A stretch of DNA of 64,000 nucleotides from Ilumatobacter sp. (GTDB taxonomy: Bacteria > Actinomycetota > Acidimicrobiia > Acidimicrobiales > Ilumatobacteraceae). This document shows, piece by piece, positions 8,952 through 18,014 of this stretch; positions within the stretch are counted from its first letter, which is position 1, and each line of letters opens with the position of its first letter. Made by a program: the position numbers and the translations under genes. The stretch lies in the NCBI GenBank assembly GCA_018666235.1, contig JABJAB010000066.1:17014-81013 (forward strand), in the 5' to 3' direction. The notes below the pieces were generated by a model. The model was not told the origin of the DNA. It ran no database searches and was given only the letters and a program-made list of their open reading frames with translations.

Positions 8952-9806
8952 ATGCGACCCAACATTAAGAAGATCGTCCCCGTCCTCGCCGTCGGCGCAC
9001 TCGTGCTCGCTGCATGCGGGAGCGATGACGATTCCAGCGACAGCGAGGCAGCGGGAAGCGACTGCTCAGCGACCATCGAAGACGGTGTGCTCACCGTGGC
9101 CACCGGCAACCCGGCCTTCTTCCCGTGGGTCATCGAAGACACGCCCGAATCTGGCGACGGTTTCGAGTCAGCTGTTGCGTTCGCCGTGGCTGCCGAGATG
9201 GGCTACGCGGCTGACGCCGTCAAGTGGGTCCGCACCGACTTCGACGCCGCCATTCAGCCTGGTGCGAAGGACTTCGACGTCAACCTTCAGCAGTTCTCGA
9301 TTACCCCTGAGCGAGCCGAGACGATCGACTTCTCGCTCCCCTACTTCACCAGCAATCAGGCGATCGTCGCCCTTGTCGGCTCCGCCGCTGAAGGCGCTGC
9401 GACCATTGCTGACCTCAAGGACGTGAAGTTCGGCGCACAGGCCGGAACCACCAGCCTCGAGTTCATCACGTCGGTCATCCAGCCGACCCAGGAACCCTTC
9501 GTGTACGACGACAACGTCGGTGCCAAGGCTGCGCTCGAAGCAAATCAGATCGATGCCGCAGTATTCGACCTCCCGACCGCACTCTTCGTGTCGGCCGTCG
9601 AGATCGAAGGCAGTGCAGTGATCGGTCAGTTCCCGACCGAGTCGGGCGACAACACCGACCAGTTCGGCATGGTCCTCGAGAAGGACAGTGCACTGACCGG
9701 CTGCGTCGACGATGCCATTCAGACCATCACCGACAACGGCACCCTCGCCGCCATCCAGACACAGTGGCTCGCCGACAACACCGGCGCCCCGATCATCTCT
9801 GAATGA
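8952..9806 (+). CDS. Polar amino-acid ABC transporter substrate-binding lipoprotein
   Basis: Extracellular solute receptor of the transporter encoded by this gene and the next two. The 284-residue precursor has a basic N-terminus, a hydrophobic core and the lipobox LAAC at about 19-22, then an acidic linker (GSDDDSSDSEAAGSD). The mature part has the bacterial periplasmic solute-binding family 3 pattern: GVLTVATGNPAFFPW, a site-lining DVNLQQFSITPERAETIDFS, KFGAQAGTTSLEF and an amphipathic C-terminus. The start is set by the strong ribosome binding site. The ligand is probably a polar or acidic amino acid; identity unknown. Confidence 0.9.
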   Translation: MRPNIKKIVPVLAVGALVLAACGSDDDSSDSEAAGSDCSATIEDGVLTVATGNPAFFPWVIEDTPESGDGFESAVAFAVAAEMGYAADAVKWVRTDFDAAIQPGAKDFDVNLQQFSITPERAETIDFSLPYFTSNQAIVALVGSAAEGAATIADLKDVKFGAQAGTTSLEFITSVIQPTQEPFVYDDNVGAKAALEANQIDAAVFDLPTALFVSAVEIEGSAVIGQFPTESGDNTDQFGMVLEKDSALTGCVDDAIQTITDNGTLAAIQTQWLADNTGAPIISE

Positions 9807-9812
9807 ACCCTG

Positions 9813-9843
9813 AGTTACGCCGGGGTCTGACCCCGGCGTAACT
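9813..9843. repeat. 31-nt perfect palindrome, copy A of a dispersed family
   Basis: The arms AGTTACGCCGGGGT (9813-9826) and ACCCCGGCGTAACT (9830-9843) pair over 14 bp around a CTG loop. It lies between the binding-protein stop and the permease start, so it may lower read-through or stabilise the upstream mRNA. There is no T-run after it, which argues against a simple terminator. Copies of the same length with shared outer AGTTRC/GTMACT and inner GGGGTC/GACC blocks occur at 20986 and 30212. Confidence 0.75.
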
Positions 9844-9853
9844 TGTGTTCGAC

Positions 9854-10687
9854 ATGGATCAGCGGACTCGCCGTCAGGCGTATGAACAACGTCAGCGCAA
9901 GCGTTCGCTGATCATTGCTTTCCTCAGCACGTCGGTCGTGATCGGCGCAATCGTCGTACTCATCCCGCTGCTCCCACGTTGGGATCGCGTCCGAAAGTCA
10001 TTCTTCGACGGCGAGATCTTTGCCGACTCATTTCCGCGGCTGCTCCGTGCCTTCTGGCTCGACGTGCAGATCTTTGCCTGGTCGGTGCCGTTGATCTTCG
10101 CGCTGTCGCTGGCGATCGCGGTGTCACGCAACACTCGATCACCTGCGCTTTTCCCGCTGCGTGCCGCCGCGGTGATCTACACCGACGTCTTTCGCGGCGT
10201 GCCGGTGATTCTGACGATCTTCCTCATCGGCTTCGGCGTCCCCGGCCTCTTCGATTCGCGAGCGTGGAGTAACCCGCTGATCTGGGGTACCGCCGCCCTC
10301 GTTCTGTCCTACTCGGCCTATGTCTCTGAAGAGATCCGGGCCGGCCTCGAGGGCGTACACGAAAGCCAGCGCGCCGCCGCCCGCTCGCTCGGCATGAGCA
10401 CCAGTCAGACAATGTCCACCGTCGTGCTCCCGCAGGCACTACGGCGGATCGTTCCGCCGATGATGAACAGTCTCGTATCGCTCCAGAAGGACGTCGCCCT
10501 CGTGAGCCTGATCGGGCCCATCGAGATCCTCCGCCAGGCCGGTCTCGACAAGTCCAAATTCGCCAACTTCACCCCCTACGTCGCTGCGGCCGTGATCTTC
10601 CTCGCGGTCACGATTCCCTGCACCCGGATCGCCGACTACCTCCTCAACCGCGAGCGCCGTCGAACCGGCGCGACTGCAGTGTCATGA
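9854..10687 (+). CDS. Polar amino-acid ABC transporter permease
   Basis: Inner-membrane channel subunit, 277 residues from the ATG at 9854 (a GTG at 9845 would add three residues and abuts the palindrome). It has a basic N-terminus, hydrophobic helices (IIAFLSTSVVIGAIVVLIPL and others) and the HisM/GlnP-type signature DVFRGVPVILTIF. The EAA loop, GVHESQRAAARSLGMS, contacts the ATPase and is followed by LPQALRRIVPPMMNSLVSLQ. Its stop overlaps the ATPase start in an ATGA arrangement, implying translational coupling. Confidence 0.9.
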   Translation: MDQRTRRQAYEQRQRKRSLIIAFLSTSVVIGAIVVLIPLLPRWDRVRKSFFDGEIFADSFPRLLRAFWLDVQIFAWSVPLIFALSLAIAVSRNTRSPALFPLRAAAVIYTDVFRGVPVILTIFLIGFGVPGLFDSRAWSNPLIWGTAALVLSYSAYVSEEIRAGLEGVHESQRAAARSLGMSTSQTMSTVVLPQALRRIVPPMMNSLVSLQKDVALVSLIGPIEILRQAGLDKSKFANFTPYVAAAVIFLAVTIPCTRIADYLLNRERRRTGATAVS

Positions 10688-11457
10688 CCTCCAGCATCTC
10701 CAGCATCTCCAGCACGCCAAAGCTGTCGTTGCGCAACGTACGCAAGTCCTTCGGCACCAACACGGTGCTGGACGGGATCGATCTCGACGTCGCAGAGGGC
10801 GAAGTCATCACTCTGATCGGCGCCTCGGGGTCTGGCAAGTCAACGCTGTTGCGGTGCGCGAACCTGCTCGAGCCACTCGACGACGGTGAGATCTTCTTCG
10901 ATGGCGTCGACATCGCTGAGCCTGGCCTCGACCCCGACCCGATACGCCGGCGCATCGGCATGGTCTTCCAGAGCTTCAATCTCTTCCCGCACATGAGCGT
11001 GACCAAGAACGTGGCGATCGGTCCGCGCAAAGTGCTCGGCACCGACAAGGCCACGGCAACGACTGCCGCTGTCGAGATGCTCACGCGGCTCGGTCTGGCC
11101 GACCGAGCCGACGCCTACCCCGATCAGCTGTCAGGTGGCCAGCAGCAACGAGTGGCGATTGCCCGGTCGCTTGCGATGAACCCCGAGGTCATGCTGCTCG
11201 ACGAGATCACATCGGCGCTCGACCCCGAGTTGGTCGGCGAGGTACTCGACGTCGTCCGCGGCTTGAAGGCCGACGGCATGACGATGCTGTTTGCGACACA
11301 CGAAATGGCCTTCTGCCGTGAGATCAGCGACCGCGTGTGCTTCCTCCACCAGGGCCGCATCCTCGAACATGGTCCACCCGAACAGATTTTCGGCAACCCG
11401 CAAGAGACGCGCACGCGTGAGTTCCTGCAACGCGTCACCGACGCCGGCCGGTTCTGA
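10684..11457 (+). CDS. Polar amino-acid ABC transporter ATPase (GlnQ-like)
   Basis: Cytoplasmic ATPase of the uptake system, 257 residues. It has Walker A GASGSGKSTLL, the Q-loop MVFQSFNLFPH, the signature LSGGQQQRVAIARSLAMNP, Walker B VMLLDEITSALDP and the H-loop FATHEM, all in normal order and spacing. The N-terminus carries a short Ser/Ile repeat (TSSISSISSTPK) before the first strand. The ATG overlaps the permease stop by 4 nt (ATGA). Substrate specificity lies with the binding protein. Confidence 0.94.
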   Translation: MTSSISSISSTPKLSLRNVRKSFGTNTVLDGIDLDVAEGEVITLIGASGSGKSTLLRCANLLEPLDDGEIFFDGVDIAEPGLDPDPIRRRIGMVFQSFNLFPHMSVTKNVAIGPRKVLGTDKATATTAAVEMLTRLGLADRADAYPDQLSGGQQQRVAIARSLAMNPEVMLLDEITSALDPELVGEVLDVVRGLKADGMTMLFATHEMAFCREISDRVCFLHQGRILEHGPPEQIFGNPQETRTREFLQRVTDAGRF

Positions 11458-11484
11458 CCTCCACGACCAACGATGTCGGAGCGT

Positions 11485-13113
11485 TTACTGGTCAGCCATG
11501 AACGCGCCGCCGAACTCATCGCGCAGGGTCTTCTTGCTGAACTTGCCGACGCTCGTCTTCGGCACCTCGTCGATCCACTGCACGCCCTTGGGAAGCTGCC
11601 ACTTCGCCACTTTGTCGGCAAGGTGTTCGATCACTTCTTGCTCGGTGAGTGTGTCATCGGAACGGACCACGCACGCCAGGGCCGCCTCGCCCCACTTGGG
11701 ATGCACAATGCCAACCACCGCAGCTTCGGCCACCTTGGGATGCGACATGATCTCATTCTCGAGTTCGACCGAGGAGATCCACTCGCCGCCTGACTTGATG
11801 AGGTCCTTGGTGCGATCGACCAACCGAATCCGGCCGCGGGCATCGACCGTGGCGACGTCGCCAGTCTTCAGCCAACCATCGTCGGTGAAGCTCTCTCTCG
11901 AGCGCGGGTCGTCGTAATAGTCCGAGGCAATCCAGTTACCTCGGCATTGCAGTTCTCCGCTCGCTTCGCCGTCCCAAGAAACCGGGTTGGTGGAACCGGG
12001 CTCGACGACGCGGGCCTCCACTCCGAACGAAATGCGCCCAACCTGGGTGCGTAGATCGGCTTGCTCGTCGATGGAAAGTTCCTGCTGATCGACATCGAGC
12101 TGACAGACCGACGCGATCGGGCTGGTCTCCGTCATCCCCCACGCCTGAAGAATCGGCAGACCGGTCTGCTCCCGGTAGGCCTCGGACAGCGAGCGCGGCA
12201 CTGCGGAACCGCCGCAGGGAATCGACCGCAACGACGAAGTGTCACGGCCCTTCAACTCAGGCAACACCGCCATCCAGATCGTTGGCACACCGGCGGCAAC
12301 CGTCACGTTCTCGTCGACGATCAAATTGGCCAGCGCCGGGCCTGACAAGTCGGCACCGGGCATCACCAGCGTCGCTCCGGTCGCAACAGCGGCGTGTGCC
12401 AGCCCCCATGCGTTGGCGTGGAACATCGGCACGACGGGCAAGACCACGTCGGCTTCGCGGACACCGAGGCTGTCGACCATCATCGCCCCAGCTGTGTGCA
12501 TGAACGTTGACCGATGGGTGTAAACGACGCCCTTCGGGTTGCCGGTCGTACCTGAGGTGTAACACATGCTTGCAGCACGACGTTCGTCAGTGATCTCGGG
12601 GAAGTCAATCGGTTGCTCCGCTGCGATGAGCTCTTCGTAGTCGAGCAGGGTGTGTCCGCCGAGGTCGTCGGGAATGTCCCCCTTGCCGTCGTCCATCAAC
12701 ACGAGATGCTTGAGGTTGGTGAACGTGTGGAGCAGCGGGGCGAGCAACGCGAGGATCGAACGATCAACGAAGATCACCTCGTCATCGGCGTGGTTCACGA
12801 TGTAGGTCAATTGCTCAGGGAACAGTCGAATGTTCAACGTGTGCAGCACCCGGCCGGTACACGGAGCAGCAAAATACAGCTCGAGGTGACGCGCCGTGTT
12901 CCAGGCAAACGTGGCGACACGCCCGTCAGCAGAGACCCCGAGGGTGTCGAGCACCCCGGCCAGCTGGCGCGTCCGCCGAGCAAAATCGGCGTACGTCGTG
13001 CGCTCGAGGCCACCGGCAGCAGCGGTGATGATCTCCTTGTGCCCGTGGTATCGCTCGGCTCGATCGAAGAGATGGTTGATCGTCAACGGAACATCTTGCA
13101 TCAGCCCTTGCAT
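11485..13113 (-). CDS. Long-chain fatty-acyl-CoA synthetase (AMP-binding)
   Basis: Activates fatty acids through an acyl-adenylate to acyl-CoA. The 542-residue protein is of normal family length. The P-loop-like motif is YTSGTTGNPKGVVYTH, followed by WGMTETSPIASV, the hinge region DGWLKTGDVATVDARGRIR and GGEWISSVELENEI, with the catalytic Lys region near KTSVGKFSKKTLR. The GTAxRH-like NTARHLELYFAAPCTGRVLH helps place it with medium/long-chain FadD enzymes. The start could also be the second Met at 13101 (MQDVPLTINHLF), which matches relatives better. It is convergent with the ABC operon. Confidence 0.9.
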   Translation of the reverse strand: MQGLMQDVPLTINHLFDRAERYHGHKEIITAAAGGLERTTYADFARRTRQLAGVLDTLGVSADGRVATFAWNTARHLELYFAAPCTGRVLHTLNIRLFPEQLTYIVNHADDEVIFVDRSILALLAPLLHTFTNLKHLVLMDDGKGDIPDDLGGHTLLDYEELIAAEQPIDFPEITDERRAASMCYTSGTTGNPKGVVYTHRSTFMHTAGAMMVDSLGVREADVVLPVVPMFHANAWGLAHAAVATGATLVMPGADLSGPALANLIVDENVTVAAGVPTIWMAVLPELKGRDTSSLRSIPCGGSAVPRSLSEAYREQTGLPILQAWGMTETSPIASVCQLDVDQQELSIDEQADLRTQVGRISFGVEARVVEPGSTNPVSWDGEASGELQCRGNWIASDYYDDPRSRESFTDDGWLKTGDVATVDARGRIRLVDRTKDLIKSGGEWISSVELENEIMSHPKVAEAAVVGIVHPKWGEAALACVVRSDDTLTEQEVIEHLADKVAKWQLPKGVQWIDEVPKTSVGKFSKKTLRDEFGGAFMADQ

Positions 13114-13182
13114 CCCGTCGAATGTAACCGTTCACCCTGGCCGCTCTCGCAACCCGAAGCGTCGGCGCTACGGTTCTGCGCC

Positions 13183-13821
13183 GTGAGCGATGCGGTGGCC
13201 GTTGAACCCGAACCTGCACCACACGTCCGCCCCAACTGGGCGCCGCTCACGCTCGCCGCCTTCGTGGCCCTGGTCATTTGTTCCAACATCGCCAGCGCTG
13301 TTTGGGCTCGGTGGGTCAACACCAATCCCGAAGGTTTGCTCCTTCTGTCGTCACGGAACCGATATCTCGCGCTGACTCTTGCCGCCGGCGTCTCGCTTCC
13401 GTTCTATGTCGCCATCGGATTTCTTCGCATCGGTTCCGCTTTTATCGTGTGCCACCTCGTCGGCCGCGCCTATCGCGACGACGTTGCCGGGTGGTTCACC
13501 AAGTACCTGGGTATGACCAAGGAATCGATCTTTGCGTTCGAACGAGGTTTCGACAAGGCCGAGTGGGCATTGATCCCGTTCTTCGCCGGGTCAAACATCG
13601 TTGCGGCGTTGAGCGGAGTGCGTCAGACGCCGCCGGTCAAGTTGGTCACGTTGTTGGCCATCGGCATTGCCGGTCGGCTGGCGTTGATGTGGTGGCTGGC
13701 ACGGACCTTCGAGGACCAACTCGTCGACTTCCTCGGCTTCCTGCAGCGTTACCAATGGTGGGCAGTCGGCATCTCAGTCGGGCTGGTCCTTCTCGTCAAC
13801 GGCCGCAACCTCCGCCGCTAA
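13183..13821 (+). CDS. DedA/SNARE-associated-like membrane protein
   Basis: About 212 residues from a GTG at 13183; the longer open frame extends antisense into the acyl-CoA synthetase and is not used. It has four to five hydrophobic segments (LTLAAFVALVICSNIASAVW, ALTLAAGVSLPFYVAIGFL, ALIPFFAGSNIVAALSGV, WWAVGISVGLVLLVNG) and a middle part YRDDVAGWFTKYLGMTKESI. The organisation resembles VTT/DedA-like proteins, but the similarity is weak. Function is unknown. It is divergent from the acyl-CoA synthetase with a 69-nt gap. Confidence 0.6.
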   Translation: MSDAVAVEPEPAPHVRPNWAPLTLAAFVALVICSNIASAVWARWVNTNPEGLLLLSSRNRYLALTLAAGVSLPFYVAIGFLRIGSAFIVCHLVGRAYRDDVAGWFTKYLGMTKESIFAFERGFDKAEWALIPFFAGSNIVAALSGVRQTPPVKLVTLLAIGIAGRLALMWWLARTFEDQLVDFLGFLQRYQWWAVGISVGLVLLVNGRNLRR

Positions 13822-13912
13822 CCGATCTGACGGTCCCGCCTCCGCACAAAATTGGCTCATGCTTGCAGTGCCACATAGGCATGTTCAGCACTGATCTGGT
13901 ACACAGTTGGCC

Positions 13913-14407
13913 ATGTCTCAAGTCACTCTCGGCGGCAACCCCGTCAACACATCCGGCGATCTCCCCGCAGTGGGGACTTCAGCACCGTCCTTCGACCTCG
14001 CAGGCGTGGACCTCGGCAACATTTCGAGCGCCGACCTCGTCGGTCAGAACGTTGTTCTCAACATCTTCCCCAGCGTCGACACACCCACGTGCGCCACGAG
14101 CGTTCGAACATTCAATGAACGCGCCGCTGGTCTCGACAACACCGTCGTCCTTTGCGTGTCCGCCGACCTGCCCTTCGCCCAGGGCCGCTTCTGCGGCGCC
14201 GAAGGCATCGCGAACGTGAAGACCGCGTCGACCTTCAAGTCGAGCTTCGGCGACGATTACGGCGTCAACCTCGTCGACGGCAAGCTCGCTGGCGTGCTCG
14301 CCCGCGCCGTGGTCGTCGTCGGCCCAGACGGCAACGTCAAGTACACCGAGCTTGTCGGCGAGATCGCCCAAGAACCGAACTACGACGCGGCGCTCGGCGC
14401 GCTCTGA
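13913..14407 (+). CDS. tpx: Thiol peroxidase (Tpx, atypical 2-Cys peroxiredoxin)
   Basis: Reduces peroxides with thioredoxin as electron donor. The peroxidatic Cys lies in FPSVDTPTCATSVR and the resolving Cys in SADLPFAQGRFCGAEG, both exactly as in the Tpx family. The N-terminus MSQVTLGGNPV matches the canonical MSQxVxFxGNPV, so I start at ATG 13913 rather than 13907. At 164 residues it has normal length. The gene is single, with the stop codon embedded in a 14-nt tandem repeat. Confidence 0.95.
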   Translation: MSQVTLGGNPVNTSGDLPAVGTSAPSFDLAGVDLGNISSADLVGQNVVLNIFPSVDTPTCATSVRTFNERAAGLDNTVVLCVSADLPFAQGRFCGAEGIANVKTASTFKSSFGDDYGVNLVDGKLAGVLARAVVVVGPDGNVKYTELVGEIAQEPNYDAALGAL

Positions 14408-14438
14408 TCAGCACATCCTGATCAGCACATCCTGATCA
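14405..14438. repeat. 14-nt tandem repeat overlapping the tpx stop
   Basis: TGATCAGCACATCC occurs twice back to back (14405-14418 and 14419-14432) and is followed by a third partial unit TGATCA. The first TGA is the tpx stop codon, so each repeat brings another stop in a different register. It is probably a slippage product. Confidence 0.8.
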
Positions 14439-14444
14439 ATCTGG

Positions 14445-14495
14445 CGAAGGCATGTGGATCTTGCGCACTCTGTGCGTAGCGACCACATGCCTTCG
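14445..14495. terminator. Bidirectional hairpin between tpx and dapB
   Basis: CGAAGGCATGTGG (14445-14457) pairs perfectly with CCACATGCCTTCG (14483-14495), and an inner CGCAC-TCT-GTGCG stem (14464-14476) sits in the loop. Two convergent genes end on either side, so this is most likely a shared transcription terminator, although no clear T-run follows on either strand. Confidence 0.65.
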
Positions 14496-14507
14496 TCGCG
14501 CTCGGCG

Positions 14508-15278
14508 TTAGTCGAGGTACGAGTCGAGACTCAGGACAAGACCGGGTCGCGCGTGGATCTGCTTGCAGGCGAGCACGACGCCGGGCATGAAGCTTGAACG
14601 GTCGTAGCTGTCTTGGCGGATCGTCAACGTCTGGCCCTCGGCGCCCAGGATGACTTCCTGATGCGCCACCATCCCCTCCATCCGCACCGAGTGAGCCCGG
14701 ATGTTGCGTGGCCCCGCTCCCCCACGGGCCCCGGGGTAGATCTCGATCTCCGTCGGATCGTCCACGAAGTCCGTGTCGCGCGCCGCAGCCATCCGCTCGA
14801 TCGTTTTCACTGCTGTGCCAGACGGTGCGTCGATCTTTCGCATGTGGTGCAGTTCGATCACTTCTGCAGTGTCGAACCAGGGCGCGGCCATCTCGGCGAA
14901 ACGCATCATCAGCACCGCAGAGATCGCGAAGTTCGGCGCGATCAGGCAATTCGGCCCATCAGCAACTCCGAAGGTCGTTTCGAACAACGCCACGTCGTCA
15001 TCGGTGAATCCGGTCGTCCCCACAACGGCATGGATGCCGTGCGCGCCAAGCCAGGGCAGCGTCGTCCGTGCCGACTCTGCGACGGTGAAGTCGACGACCA
15101 CGTCGCACTCGGCATCGGCAAAGGCCTGCAGCTGGTCTGCGACGACCACGTCGTTTATCTCCTCACCGGCTCCGTGGCGGTCGACCGCGGCCACCAACGT
15201 GAGGTCGGCATCGGCCGTCACCGCAGCACACACCGCCCGCCCCATCTGACCAACCGCTCCATTGACACCAACACGCAT
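14508..15278 (-). CDS. dapB: 4-hydroxy-tetrahydrodipicolinate reductase
   Basis: NAD(P)H-dependent second step of the diaminopimelate branch. The 256-residue protein has the N-terminal nucleotide-binding GVNGAVGQMGRAV, the conserved VDFTVAESA, VVGTTGF and APNFAISAVLMM, and the catalytic ELHHMRKIDAPSGTA. All key residues are present. It lies downstream of pnp after a terminator-like hairpin, so it may have its own promoter in the 196-nt gap 15279-15474. Confidence 0.96.
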   Translation of the reverse strand: MRVGVNGAVGQMGRAVCAAVTADADLTLVAAVDRHGAGEEINDVVVADQLQAFADAECDVVVDFTVAESARTTLPWLGAHGIHAVVGTTGFTDDDVALFETTFGVADGPNCLIAPNFAISAVLMMRFAEMAAPWFDTAEVIELHHMRKIDAPSGTAVKTIERMAAARDTDFVDDPTEIEIYPGARGGAGPRNIRAHSVRMEGMVAHQEVILGAEGQTLTIRQDSYDRSSFMPGVVLACKQIHARPGLVLSLDSYLD

Positions 15279-15414
15279 CCCCCCATCATCGCAGACCTCT
15301 CGAAAAATGATGGATCAACGTCGCCCGGCGCACATTCCTCGGCATTTTTCGGCTTCGGGCTCGGTCTCTGGCTGTGACTGGGCGTCAGGTGGGGGCATGG
15401 TGTCCGAAAACGGC

Positions 15415-15449
15415 GAAGGACGCCGCGGCGCTGGGCCACGGCGTCCTTC
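15415..15449 (-). terminator. Rho-independent terminator after pnp
   Basis: Inverted repeat GAAGGACGCCG (15415-15425) and CGGCGTCCTTC (15439-15449) around a GC-rich loop. Read on the minus strand, a TTTT tract follows about four bases after the stem. It lies 26 nt after the pnp stop and would separate pnp from dapB. Confidence 0.75.
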
Positions 15450-15474
15450 AGATGTTCAGCGTCGTGCTGAGTGA

Positions 15475-17961
15475 TCAGCGATGACGACGACGTGCGCCGC
15501 CACCACCACCGCCACGACGGTTGCCGCCGTCGCGCTCGGCCGGGCGTTCGCCCTTCGGACCGAGGTCACCAAGCTCACCAGCGAGCTCAGCATCGAAGCT
15601 GTCTTCGAAGCTGACCTCGACAATGTCGCTCGCGGTGTCAGCGGTGTCAGCTGCCGGAGCGCTGTCACGGCCACCATCGCGTGAGCCACGGTCGCTGCGC
15701 TCGCGACGCGGCGGACGATCGTCGCGGTCACGGCCACCGCCGCCACCGCCCGAGCCGCTCGTGGCGCCCTCGGGGATCTCGAGCTCTTCGGAGAGCATCA
15801 GGCTGACCTTGCCCTTGTCGTCGATCTCTTCGACCTTGACCTTGACGACCTGGCCGAGTTCGAGCACGTCGTCGACCGAGTTGATGCGCTTGCCGCCACC
15901 CATCTTCGAGATGTGCAGCAGGCCGTCACGACCCGGGAGGATGTTGACGAATGCACCGAACTTGGTGATGTTGACGACGCGTCCGTCGTACTCCTTGTCG
16001 AGTTCAGCCTTCGGCGGATCGACGATGTTGAGGATTGCCGTCTTGGCTTCCTCCATCCGCCATGCCTCGACCGCACCGATGGTGACGATGCCGCGGGCAC
16101 CATCGTCGTCGACGCCGATGTCGGCTCCGGTTTCCTGCTGGATCGTGTTGATGACCTTGCCCTTCGGGCCGATGACTTCGCCGACCTTGTCGAGCGGGAT
16201 GTAGATCGTGCTGATCTTCGGTGCCGTCTCGGCAATCTCGTCACGGGTCGCCGGGAGGCACTCGTTCATCACTTCGAGGATCTCGAGGCGAGCAACGCGA
16301 GCCTGCGCCAGTGCTGCGGACAGCACGTCGGCGGGGATGCCGTCGATCTTCGTGTCGAGCTGCAGGGCCGTGATGGCGTCTTCGGTACCAGCGACCTTGA
16401 AGTCCATGTCGCCCATGGCGTCTTCAGCACCGAGGATGTCGGTGAGCGTGACGTACTTGCCGTCCTCGTAGATGAGGCCCATGGCGATTCCGGAGACGTG
16501 GCTCCGGACCGGCACGCCGGCGTCCATCAGCGAGAGGCTGGAGGCGCACACCGAACCCATCGAGGTCGAGCCATTGGAGGCCATGACTTCAGAGACGAGG
16601 CGCAGCGTGTACGCGAAGTCTTCCTGGTTCGGGATGGTCGGCAGGACGGCGCGAGCAGCGAGGGCTCCGTGGCCGATTTCGCGACGCTTCGGCGAACCGA
16701 CACGGCCGGTCTCACCATTGGCCCATGGCGGCATGTTGTAGTGGTGCAGGTAACGCTTCGTGTCGTTCGGCGACAGCGAGTCGATCATCTGGTTCATCCG
16801 CGGCATCGCCATCGTGAGAACGTTCATGACCTGGGTCTCGCCACGCTGGAACAGGCCGGAGCCATGTGCGCTTGCGAGCACGCCGACTTCGGCGCTGACC
16901 TCGCGGAGGTCAGCCGGGCCACGACCGTCGATGCGAACACCTTCGTCGAGCACGCGGCGGCGCACCATCTTCTTCATCAGGGAGCGAACGGCTTCCTTGA
17001 CCATCTTGGCCTGGCCGGGGAATTCCCCGTCATCACCACAGAGCTGTGCGACACAGTCAGCAGCGACGGCGTCAACAGCGGCGTTGCGCTCGCCCTTGCC
17101 GGCGATCTTGACGGCCGGGGCCATGCCCTCGGCACCGATCTTTTCGACCGCGTCGAAGATCTCGGGGGTGTAATCGAGGACCGGGGTCCACGACATCGGC
17201 TCGATCGGGCCGTGTGTCGCGATGACCGAGGCGACGAGCTGACGCTGGAGTGCGATCGACTCCTTGATCCACACCTTGCAGGCCTGGAGGGCGTCGCCGA
17301 GCACTTCTTCGGTGACCTTCTTGGCACCGTCGTCGTAGTAGTAGAACGCGTTCTCGGATCCACCGGCTTCAACCATCATCACGGCGACGTCGCCGTCTTC
17401 CAGCTCGCGGCCGGCGATGACGATCTCGAAGGTGCCGTTCTCGGACTCTTCGTAGGTCGGATGCGGGATCCACTCGCCTTCCTGGCTGTAGGCCATGCGG
17501 ACGGTGCCGAGCGGGCCGTCGAACGGGATGCCGGAGATCATCAGGGCAGCGGAAGCGGCATTGATCGACAGCACGTCGTGCGGGTTTTCCTGGTCGGCGC
17601 CGATGACGGTCGTGACGACCTGCGTCTCGTGGCGGAACCCGTCGGGGAACGACGGGCGCAGCGGCCGGTCGGTGAGCCGGCAGGTGAGGATGGCGTCCTC
17701 GGTCGGGCGTCCTTCACGGCGGAAGAACGAGCCGGGGATCTTGCCGGCGGCGTAGGCGCGCTCTTCGACATCGACGGTCAACGGGAAGAAGTCCATGCCT
17801 TCGCGCACGTTCTTCGCGGCGTTGGCCGTGGTCAGAACTTGTGTTGCACCGATCGATGCCACAACGGCACCCATCGAGTTGGGGGCAAACCTGCCCGTTT
17901 CCAAGGTGAGTGTCTTGTCGGTTCCGGAAATCGGACCGGACACGGTAATTGCTTCAGCCAC
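15475..17961 (-). CDS. pnp: Polyribonucleotide nucleotidyltransferase (PNPase)
   Basis: Phosphorolytic 3'-5' exoribonuclease of the degradosome. It has two RNase PH-like domains (for example GRFAPNSMGAVVASIGATQV and the second catalytic core GSVCASSLSLMDAGVPV), a KH domain (KVGEVIGPKGKVINTIQQET) and an S1 domain (GRVVNITKFGAFVNILPGRD). At 828 residues it is longer than usual, because a ~110-residue tail follows S1. The tail has Arg/Gly/Asp-rich stretches (GGGGGGRDRDDRPPRRERS), an acidic segment and a final basic GGGGGGARRRHR. The start is GTG 17961, with GAAAGGAG at 17967-17974, 5 nt upstream. Confidence 0.96.
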   Translation of the reverse strand: MAEAITVSGPISGTDKTLTLETGRFAPNSMGAVVASIGATQVLTTANAAKNVREGMDFFPLTVDVEERAYAAGKIPGSFFRREGRPTEDAILTCRLTDRPLRPSFPDGFRHETQVVTTVIGADQENPHDVLSINAASAALMISGIPFDGPLGTVRMAYSQEGEWIPHPTYEESENGTFEIVIAGRELEDGDVAVMMVEAGGSENAFYYYDDGAKKVTEEVLGDALQACKVWIKESIALQRQLVASVIATHGPIEPMSWTPVLDYTPEIFDAVEKIGAEGMAPAVKIAGKGERNAAVDAVAADCVAQLCGDDGEFPGQAKMVKEAVRSLMKKMVRRRVLDEGVRIDGRGPADLREVSAEVGVLASAHGSGLFQRGETQVMNVLTMAMPRMNQMIDSLSPNDTKRYLHHYNMPPWANGETGRVGSPKRREIGHGALAARAVLPTIPNQEDFAYTLRLVSEVMASNGSTSMGSVCASSLSLMDAGVPVRSHVSGIAMGLIYEDGKYVTLTDILGAEDAMGDMDFKVAGTEDAITALQLDTKIDGIPADVLSAALAQARVARLEILEVMNECLPATRDEIAETAPKISTIYIPLDKVGEVIGPKGKVINTIQQETGADIGVDDDGARGIVTIGAVEAWRMEEAKTAILNIVDPPKAELDKEYDGRVVNITKFGAFVNILPGRDGLLHISKMGGGKRINSVDDVLELGQVVKVKVEEIDDKGKVSLMLSEELEIPEGATSGSGGGGGGRDRDDRPPRRERSDRGSRDGGRDSAPAADTADTASDIVEVSFEDSFDAELAGELGDLGPKGERPAERDGGNRRGGGGGGARRRHR

Positions 17962-18014
17962 AAGGGCTCCTTTCGATCACGCGACACCCTGCCGCGTGGC
18001 TTCTGATCGGAGGA

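Noticed and set aside
12613..13183. Long N-terminal extension of the DedA-like protein
   Set aside because: It is antisense to the acyl-CoA synthetase; the GTG at 13183 begins where hydrophobic, protein-like sequence starts.
15913..18006. A 697-codon open frame antisense to pnp
   Set aside because: GC-rich codon usage of pnp leaves the opposite strand open; the translation has no domain, and pnp itself is certain.
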